NCBI GenBank assembly: GCA_025454715.1
Contig: JALONY010000213.1
Span: 1-10,450 of the forward strand
Reading direction: 5' to 3'
Source of the DNA: Anaerolineae bacterium
GTDB taxonomy: Bacteria > Chloroflexota > Anaerolineae > Aggregatilineales > Phototrophicaceae
DNA length: 10,450 nt
Every line of letters starts with the position of its first letter. Positions within the stretch are counted from its first letter, which is position 1. The translations under genes and the position numbers were made by a program. This document shows positions 5,570 to 10,450 of this stretch, piece by piece. The notes under the pieces are model-generated. The model had not been told where the DNA came from. It saw nothing but the letters and a program-made list of their open reading frames with translations, and did no database searches.

Positions 5570-6835
5570 TCACGCCCGCTCGACGGCCTCGGTCTGGGGG
5601 GCTTGTGGGCGGCCATACACCCACCACACCGCCGCCGCGCACCCCAATACGCCCACCGCCACCACCTGCATCATGAAGTCGTAACCGAAGCGCGCCTGTA
5701 GGCTGCCACCGACTGCCGTGGACAAGAACCAACCAGCATTCCACGCCAAAAACCCAACCGACGACGCCGCGCCTTGCCACTGTGCCGCCACGCTCCCCAT
5801 CAACATCGGCGGGAAGATGACCTGTGTCATGTTTCGCAGGCACACCGCCAGCGTAAAACAACCGAACGCCAGCCACAGCGTCGGCGCGAGGCTCAGGCCG
5901 ACGAAGGCGACCGCCGCCATCCCCAGCGCAATCAACAAGCCGCTCACCCGCCCCATCCGGCGCACCACCCACGGCGCCATCAACGGGGTCAAGCCCATCA
6001 TGAAATAGCCCGCGCTCAAAATCGCCCCGACCGTCGCGTCGGGCGCGTCGTAGACCGTGCGAAACAACAGGTTGTAAAACGGGAACGTCAGGCCGCCCGT
6101 CAACCCGAAAAACAACATCGGCAACGACAGCACGCACAAGCGCACCCACGGCGTGCCTTCCCGACGTGCCGACGTGTGGGGCGGCTCGGCCTCGGCCTGC
6201 GACACCTCGCGAATCCACAGCAACGGCACGACGCACAGCGCGGTCAGCGCGGTGGCGACCAGCAAGGCCACCCCATACGCCCATGCCGATTGCTCCAGCG
6301 GCACCCCGGGCGTCGGGATGACCCACGCCGGCAACAGCATCACCAACCACAGCGGCAAATACCCGCCGATGAAGCTCCCGACCGACGAGGACAAATTAGT
6401 CGTCGCGCTCAGGTAAGCAAAAATATGGGTTTGATGCTGGGACGAGGCGCTATCGGCGGTGGCTGGCGTGATGGCGATTTGGTTGACCCCGAAGAAAAAC
6501 CCGAACAGCGCACGGCTCAGGATGATGATGAACGGGGTCGGGTAGACCAACATCAGCCCTTGCGCCAGCGTCATCAGCACCGCCGACCACACCAACGCCC
6601 GCCGGATGCTCAAGCGGTTGCCCAGAAAAGCGAACGGCAAACTGGCGAACAACCCGCCGATGCGCGGCAACGACTGAAGCCAACCGATTTCCTCGGTCTC
6701 ATAGCCGATGCTGACGAAGTAAAAATTGAGCAACACGTCCACCACGCCGAACACCGCAAAGCAAAACAGCGTGTTGTGCAACAACAGCAAGCCCGCCTGA
6801 CGGGTCAAGCCCGGGAGCCGACTCAGGATCGCCAT
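5570..6835 (-). CDS. Major facilitator superfamily transporter, 12-helix type
   Basis: A 421-aa integral membrane protein, probably a proton-coupled exporter or importer of a small molecule whose identity cannot be read from sequence. The hydrophobic pattern fits 12 helices in two halves joined by a charged loop (REVSQAEAEPPHTSARREG). A motif-A-like turn LGNRLSIRRAL is at residues 71-81, and RALFGFFFGV at residues 108-117 fits the conserved fourth helix with Arg108. The gene begins 2 nt after the stop of the upstream MFS gene (TGA at 6840-6838, ATG at 6835-6833), which implies translational coupling and a shared transcript. The proteins do not look like recent duplicates: their motifs and loops differ. 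The gene ends before the bidirectional terminator at 5499-5536. Confidence 0.85.
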   Translation of the reverse strand: MAILSRLPGLTRQAGLLLLHNTLFCFAVFGVVDVLLNFYFVSIGYETEEIGWLQSLPRIGGLFASLPFAFLGNRLSIRRALVWSAVLMTLAQGLMLVYPTPFIIILSRALFGFFFGVNQIAITPATADSASSQHQTHIFAYLSATTNLSSSVGSFIGGYLPLWLVMLLPAWVIPTPGVPLEQSAWAYGVALLVATALTALCVVPLLWIREVSQAEAEPPHTSARREGTPWVRLCVLSLPMLFFGLTGGLTFPFYNLLFRTVYDAPDATVGAILSAGYFMMGLTPLMAPWVVRRMGRVSGLLIALGMAAVAFVGLSLAPTLWLAFGCFTLAVCLRNMTQVIFPPMLMGSVAAQWQGAASSVGFLAWNAGWFLSTAVGGSLQARFGYDFMMQVVAVGVLGCAAAVWWVYGRPQAPQTEAVERA

Positions 6836-6837
6836 GC

Positions 6838-7902
6838 TCAGCCCACCACCTCGCCCGCCTCGATGCGCTTGCGGCGTTGGTTGGTGGCCGCGTTGACCGG
6901 ATGGCTAATCTGGTTGACCATCACGGTCAGCGAGATGTTCTGGAAGGCGTAAAACCCGCCGCGCACGATGCCGAACACGATCAGCAAGGCCGAGTCGGTC
7001 AGCAACGCCATCGACAAGAAAAACACCGCTTGCCCGACGATGCCAATCCACAGCGCCTTCCGCACCGGCACGCGCTTATAAATGCGGCTCATCACCATCA
7101 TCCACGGGATTTCCGACAACCCCATCAACGCGGCAATCAGCCCGACCATCGCATCGTCGGCGCCCAAGTAATCCTTAAAGTACGCCCAGCTAAACACGAT
7201 CATCGCGTTCATGCCCATATAAAAGCACAGGTTGGCCGCCATCAACAGCCAAAATGCCTTGTGGCGCTTGGGCGTGTGGGTGGGTCGTGCCGATTTCTCG
7301 ACCGTGCGCGCCGGAAACGTCCGCAGGAACGGCAGCATCAGCAGGTTGGCCACCCCCGACAACACCATCAACAGCGCATAACCGCCTATCGAGATGAAGA
7401 AGCCCGCCGTAATCGTGGCGAGACCCCACCCCAGCGACCCCATCGCCCGCAATTTGCCATACATGCCCTGCCCGCCAGCCCCGTAGCTGGTCATGCTCAG
7501 TTGCGACATCAAGGCCGCGCTCGGCACGTCGGTCGAGTCGCGAATCAAGAACATGCCCCACAGCCACGGCTTGAACAACAGCGCCACCACCCCCAAGGTC
7601 GAGAGGCCGGTTGCGCCAATCATGCCGCCCAACAATTTGCGGTGTGCACCGGCACGGTCGGCCAGCGCGTTAATCCACGGCGAGACCACCAAACGCACCA
7701 GCGCGCTCACCCCCGTCAACAAGCCCAGCTCGATGGGCGTAAACCCGACCGACAACAGGTACAACCCGATGAACGGCGCGTAAAAACCGCGCCCCGCGTA
7801 GGTCACGATGTAAATCAGGACTTGGATGGGCGTGGACGTGCCGGAGTCTTGGTTGGGGCGCAACGCGCTCCGCACCCGCGTGAGAGAGGCTGTCAGGTTC
7901 AT
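6838..7902 (-). CDS. MFS transporter of the MFS_1-like type, apparently lacking the last two helices
   Basis: A 354-aa membrane transporter. Helices can be counted near residues 27-52, 56-80, 89-109, 112-132, 152-172, 175-193, 217-242, 251-275, 283-303 and 306-330, ten in all. ADRAGAHRKLL (81-91) is the motif-A loop, and YGKLRAMGSLGWG (148-160) recalls the Y-G-x-x-R-x-x-G-S motif of LacY-like/MFS_1-like transporters. Relatives are about 400 aa and continue after 'NAATNQ' with two more helices. Here the protein goes from NQ (341-342) straight into a charged tail, RRKRIEAGEVVG. This may be an in-frame loss of the last helices or a truncation, and function is doubtful unless it works with the coupled MFS partner. 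No clear Shine-Dalgarno sequence precedes the ATG at 7902. It is the first gene of a two-gene transcript. Confidence 0.8.
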   Translation of the reverse strand: MNLTASLTRVRSALRPNQDSGTSTPIQVLIYIVTYAGRGFYAPFIGLYLLSVGFTPIELGLLTGVSALVRLVVSPWINALADRAGAHRKLLGGMIGATGLSTLGVVALLFKPWLWGMFLIRDSTDVPSAALMSQLSMTSYGAGGQGMYGKLRAMGSLGWGLATITAGFFISIGGYALLMVLSGVANLLMLPFLRTFPARTVEKSARPTHTPKRHKAFWLLMAANLCFYMGMNAMIVFSWAYFKDYLGADDAMVGLIAALMGLSEIPWMMVMSRIYKRVPVRKALWIGIVGQAVFFLSMALLTDSALLIVFGIVRGGFYAFQNISLTVMVNQISHPVNAATNQRRKRIEAGEVVG

Positions 7903-8022
7903 GCGTCGGGGGTCTTTCGCTGGCTGGAAAAGGGGGTGAAATCGTTGTCACCAGACCAGTATAGGACTCCGATGAGCACCAAATGAGTCCACCACGCAAG
8001 CCTGTGCAAAGTGAGAACTCGC

Positions 8023-8041
8023 AAAGAATTTACGATTCTTT
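8023..8041. promoter_or_regulatory. Inverted repeat AAAGAAT / ATTCTTT
   Basis: Arms 8023-8029 and 8035-8041 are exact reverse complements around TTACG. The right part contains the 11-bp element TTTACGATTCT (8029-8039) that also occurs at 4845-4855, where the left arm is not conserved. It is a candidate operator between divergent genes, with no known family. Confidence 0.4.
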
Positions 8042-8072
8042 AGCAAGCTACACATCTTGTTTGTGATATTCT

Positions 8073-8085
8073 AGACAAAGTGTCT
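8073..8085. promoter_or_regulatory. Inverted repeat AGACA-AAG-TGTCT, candidate operator
   Basis: Exact 5-bp arms at 8073-8077 and 8081-8085 flank AAG, directly downstream of the weak -10 candidate at 8065-8070. Short palindromes of this kind are typical of TetR-family repressors that control efflux operons, but no regulator gene is in the window and the match is short. Confidence 0.35.
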
Positions 8086-8151
8086 TGTTCGCTCACTTTC
8101 GTTCGCGCACCACGGCGAAACACACGCACCCCTCCGAAGGACAACCCCACA

Positions 8152-9573
8152 ATGCGAAGAATCCTTATCGTCCTGTTTTTCCTGCTGGCCATCGTGCTGG
8201 TCGGCATCGCCATCAGCGGCCCGACGCTGGGCGAGCAGGCCAACACCGGCAACGGCCAAGAAACCGCCCAAGTCCAGCGCATCGATGTCGATTTGATCGT
8301 CAGCACCACCGGCACGGTCTCCGCCGATAAGGTCGCCAACCTCGGCTTTGGAGTCAGCGGCACGGTCGAAGAGGTCTTGGTCGAGGCCGGTGACATCGTG
8401 ACCACCGACCAGCCGATGGCGCGCCTCGATGCCATCGCCCTGACCCTTCAGGTCGAAAATGCCGAGCAAGCGCTGGCCATCGCCCGCGCCAACCGCACCC
8501 GCCTGACCCAGCCGCCCACCGCCGCGCAGGTCGCGCAGGCCACCACCGCGCTCGAGAACGCCATTGCCCAGCGCAATGCCGCGGCCAACGCCCGCCAAAA
8601 CGCCCCCGACCAGCAAATGGTGACGTGCATGGGCGTCGAAAATGCCCGCACCGCCTTCAATGACGCCACCACCGCCTATGACCGCTATGTGCGCGATGGC
8701 CTGAACGCCGACCCGACCTTTACCGCCAACCCAGACCACCCGACCGCCCTCGCCCGCGACAACGCCCAGCGCGCATTCGATCAAGCCGAAGCGCAATGCC
8801 GCATCGCCACCACCAACGCCCAAGATACCGGCCAGTTGGGGGCAGCCGAGGCCGCGGTCGCGCAAGCCCAAGCCGCCTATGACGACCTGCTGGACGGCCC
8901 CAGCGAGACCGAGCTGGCCATCAGCGACGCGCAGCTACGCCAAGCCGAAATCGCCCTCGAGCAAGCGCAAAACAACCTCCGCAATGCCACCATCAGCGCC
9001 CCGTTCGACGGGGTGGTGACCGAGGTCAACCTCCGCCTCGGCCAAAGCGTCAGCCCGGGCGCGCCGGTCATCGTCCTGACCGACCTCGTGCCGCTGCACG
9101 TCGATGCCGACGTGGATGAGCTGGACGTGACGCGCTTGACCCTCGACGTGCCCGCCAACGTCACCCTCGATGCCGTCGAAACCGGCGACATCGTCGGGCG
9201 CGTGTCGCGCATCGCGCCGGTCGGGCGTGTGGTGCAAGGCGTCACCACCTACGCCATCCAAATCGATTTCGATGGTGACGTGCCCGAGACCATGCGCGCA
9301 GGCATGGGCGGCGAGGTCGATATCGTGGTCGGCCAGCTCCAAGACGCGCTGGTCGTCCCGACCCGCTCCATTCAGCGCAACGACGCGACCGAGTTCGTGC
9401 TGGTGCCCCAACCCGAGGGCGAGCCCATCGAGGTGCCGGTCATTTCGGGGCAGTCGGTCGGTGAGCAGACCGTGGTCACCCCCGTGACCGAGGGGTCGCT
9501 CAACGAGGGCGACACGGTCATCGTCGGGCGCACCCGCGCCAACATCTTCCAACCGCCGGGCGGGGGGCGCTAA
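8152..9573 (+). CDS. HlyD/RND-type periplasmic adaptor (membrane fusion protein)
   Basis: A 473-aa adaptor subunit of an ABC efflux system, anchored by an N-terminal helix (RRILIVLFFLLAIVLVGIAI, residues 2-21). The barrel-sandwich (lipoyl-like) half VSGTVEEVLVEAGDIV is at 68-83 and its partner ISAPFDGVVTEVNLRLGQSV at 281-300. A long alpha-helical hairpin (about 98-280), rich in Ala, Gln and Asn, lies between them, with two related segments (LTQPPTAAQVAQ at 118-129 and LLDGPSETELAI at 246-257). Beta-barrel and membrane-proximal domains follow to the end. Two cysteines, Cys159 and Cys216, lie in the hairpin. ATG 8152 is preferred because GAAGGA (8136-8141) precedes it and the hydrophobic anchor begins immediately. 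The open frame reaches back to a GTG at 8080, which would add a charged, unlikely extension. The ATPase start follows 2 nt after the stop. Substrate unknown. Confidence 0.9.
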   Translation: MRRILIVLFFLLAIVLVGIAISGPTLGEQANTGNGQETAQVQRIDVDLIVSTTGTVSADKVANLGFGVSGTVEEVLVEAGDIVTTDQPMARLDAIALTLQVENAEQALAIARANRTRLTQPPTAAQVAQATTALENAIAQRNAAANARQNAPDQQMVTCMGVENARTAFNDATTAYDRYVRDGLNADPTFTANPDHPTALARDNAQRAFDQAEAQCRIATTNAQDTGQLGAAEAAVAQAQAAYDDLLDGPSETELAISDAQLRQAEIALEQAQNNLRNATISAPFDGVVTEVNLRLGQSVSPGAPVIVLTDLVPLHVDADVDELDVTRLTLDVPANVTLDAVETGDIVGRVSRIAPVGRVVQGVTTYAIQIDFDGDVPETMRAGMGGEVDIVVGQLQDALVVPTRSIQRNDATEFVLVPQPEGEPIEVPVISGQSVGEQTVVTPVTEGSLNEGDTVIVGRTRANIFQPPGGGR

Positions 9574-9575
9574 CG

Positions 9576-10289
9576 ATGGGCGATAAAGTCGTCATCGAGG
9601 CCAAAGACCTCACCAAGTCCTACCAGATGGGCGAGACGACCGTCCAAGCGTTGCGCGGGGTGTCGCTGACCATCCGCGAGGGCGAGATGATCGCCATCAC
9701 GGGGCCGTCCGGCAGTGGCAAGAGCACGCTGATGGCCATCATCGGCGCACTCGACCTGCCCAGCAGCGGCAGCTACAAGCTGGACGGCCAAGAATTGGCC
9801 GAGCTACGCGACGGCGAATTGGCCATCATCCGCAATTGGCGCATCGGCTTCGTCTTCCAAAAGTTCAACCTGTTGCCGCGTGCCAGCGCCCTCGAAAACG
9901 TGGCCTTGCCGTTGGTCTATGCCGGTGTCAACCCGCGTGAGCGGCGCGAGCGCGCCAAAAAGGCGCTCGAGCTGGTCGATTTGGGCGACCGCACCCACCA
10001 CAAACCGACCGAGTTATCGGGCGGGCAGCAACAGCGCGTCGCCATCGCCCGCGCCCTCGTCAACAACCCCGCCATGATTTTGGCCGACGAGCCGACCGGC
10101 AACCTCGACAGCCGCACCGGCGAGGAGGTCTTGCGCTTGTTTCGCAAGCTCAACCGTGACAACGGCATCACGCTGGTCATCGTCACCCACTCGCCCGAGG
10201 TCGCCGAGCAATGCGACCGCGTCGTCCGCATCAAGGACGGCCTGATCGAGAGCGACTCGCTCAACGTGCATCAGGAGGCGACATCATGA
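9576..10289 (+). CDS. ABC transporter ATPase of the MacB/LolD type
   Basis: A complete 237-aa nucleotide-binding subunit that powers the efflux or lipoprotein-extrusion system formed with the adjacent adaptor. Walker [10 protein letters not shown] (residues 43-51), Q-loop Gln95 in [11 protein letters not shown], signature LSGGQQQ (147-153), Walker B MILADEP with catalytic Glu172 and switch His205 in VTHSP are all present. 'FQKFNLLP.....ENVALPL' and '[10 protein letters not shown]' are hallmarks of the MacB/LolD/FtsE group that partners with FtsX-like permeases. All catalytic residues are intact, unlike the broken metal-transporter ATPase earlier in the window. The start lies 2 nt after the adaptor stop, and the stop overlaps the next start (ATGA at 10286-10289), so the three genes form a tightly coupled operon. 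Confidence 0.93.
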   Translation: MGDKVVIEAKDLTKSYQMGETTVQALRGVSLTIREGEMIAITGPSGSGKSTLMAIIGALDLPSSGSYKLDGQELAELRDGELAIIRNWRIGFVFQKFNLLPRASALENVALPLVYAGVNPRERRERAKKALELVDLGDRTHHKPTELSGGQQQRVAIARALVNNPAMILADEPTGNLDSRTGEEVLRLFRKLNRDNGITLVIVTHSPEVAEQCDRVVRIKDGLIESDSLNVHQEATS

Positions 10290-10450
10290 CCGGCTGGTTT
10301 GCCCCCACCCAACGCCGCTTTACGGTGGCATTGGTGCTGGGCGCGGTCTTGCTTGTCCTCGGCCTGACCGCCCCGTCTTGGCTCAACGACGACGCGCTGG
10401 TGCGCGACATCATCGAGACGGTCATCGGCATCGACATGCCCGACGACTTC
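10286..10450 (+). CDS. Membrane protein of the efflux operon, N-terminal 55 residues only (partial)
   Basis: ATG 10286 overlaps the ATPase stop and is preceded by AGGAGG (10273-10278), so the start is secure. The frame stays open to the window edge. Residues 1-12 are polar with Arg10-Arg11, residues 13-29 form one hydrophobic helix (TVALVLGAVLLVLGLTA), and the visible remainder (SWLNDDALVRDIIETVIGI) is acidic and probably extracytoplasmic. Position suggests the permease, but the opening does not look like the usual MacB/FtsX N terminus, which begins with an amphipathic helix and 'LR.NK.RS.LT'. It may be an additional membrane-anchored subunit or an atypical permease. The rest lies outside the window. 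Confidence 0.7.
   Translation, partial: MTGWFAPTQRRFTVALVLGAVLLVLGLTAPSWLNDDALVRDIIETVIGIDMPDDF

Larger units (their letters stand above)
7903..8151. promoter_or_regulatory. Divergent regulatory region between the MFS pair and the efflux operon
   Basis: This 249-bp gap separates minus-strand MFS genes from the plus-strand HlyD gene and is A/T-rich between about 8020 and 8080. It holds a minus-strand -10 candidate TATACT (7963-7958, no good -35), an inverted repeat GGACTC/GAGTCC (7964-7969 and 7985-7990), the AAAGAAT/ATTCTTT repeat at 8023-8041 and the AGACA/TGTCT repeat at 8073-8085. A weak plus-strand extended -10, TGTGATATT, lies at 8062-8070. An in-frame GTG at 8080 extends the HlyD frame upstream, but ATG 8152 is the better start. 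Confidence 0.5.

Noticed and set aside
5774..6952. 392-codon open frame on the plus strand opposite the MFS genes
   Set aside because: Antisense to two clear MFS proteins; the product is a low-complexity run of Arg, Gln and His with no start signals.
6877..7986. 369-codon open frame on the plus strand opposite the first MFS gene
   Set aside because: Same reasoning: a shadow of a real membrane protein gene, with no family resemblance.
8071..8871. 266-codon Gly-rich open frame on the minus strand over the adaptor gene
   Set aside because: Antisense to a well-supported HlyD-type adaptor; its Gly-rich composition mirrors the Ala/Thr codons of the adaptor.
1..10450. CRISPR arrays, tRNA or rRNA genes, insertion sequences
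   Set aside because: No regularly spaced repeats, cloverleaf-like segments, rRNA signatures, transposase motifs or terminal inverted repeats were seen.

Overview
The window is high-GC, densely coded bacterial DNA (well above 60% G+C by eye). Nothing in it fixes the taxon. The mix of genes (a Tro/Sit-like Mn/Fe ABC transporter, a long-chain flavodoxin, a cysteine-free protein reminiscent of the V4R/heme-NO-binding group, an HlyD-type adaptor with a long hairpin plus a MacB/LolD-like ATPase) would suit a Chloroflexota lineage, but this is a low-confidence inference.

Layout. Positions 1-42 hold the last codons of an upstream gene, probably a short-chain dehydrogenase, followed by a strong hairpin (72-106). 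A sigma70-like promoter (136-163) with a perfect DtxR/MntR-type palindrome over its start region (162-179), and a degenerate second copy 22 bp downstream, precedes a TroABCD/SitABCD-like operon: substrate-binding protein (225-1247), ATPase (1250-1946), first permease (1943-2878) and second permease (2897-4123). A long-chain flavodoxin (4144-4662) follows 20 nt later and ends at a clear intrinsic terminator (4693-4722). The A and D genes are intact. The ATPase has lost about 20 codons including its Q-loop and changes frame there. The first permease has two frame breaks, one of them an exact 10-bp tandem duplication. The second permease carries an unusual six-cysteine insert in a loop predicted to be extracytoplasmic.

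Next, a 264-bp gap with a perfect 16-bp palindrome precedes a 179-aa protein of unknown function (4927-5466). A bidirectional hairpin (5499-5536) separates it from two convergent minus-strand MFS transporter genes (7902-6838 and 6835-5570), separated by 2 nt. The upstream MFS protein appears to lack its last two transmembrane helices.

A divergent regulatory region (7903-8151) with several inverted repeats leads into a plus-strand efflux-type operon: HlyD/RND-type adaptor (8152-9573), MacB/LolD-type ATPase (9576-10289) and the start of a membrane protein (10286 onward) cut by the window edge.

Taken together: metal uptake under a DtxR-family repressor, coupled to flavodoxin, suggests an iron- or manganese-limitation module. 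The other half is small-molecule transport and efflux. The best leads are the cysteine-rich permease insert, the metal-operator/flavodoxin linkage, the cluster of lesions in the middle of the transporter operon, and the palindrome-controlled protein of unknown function.
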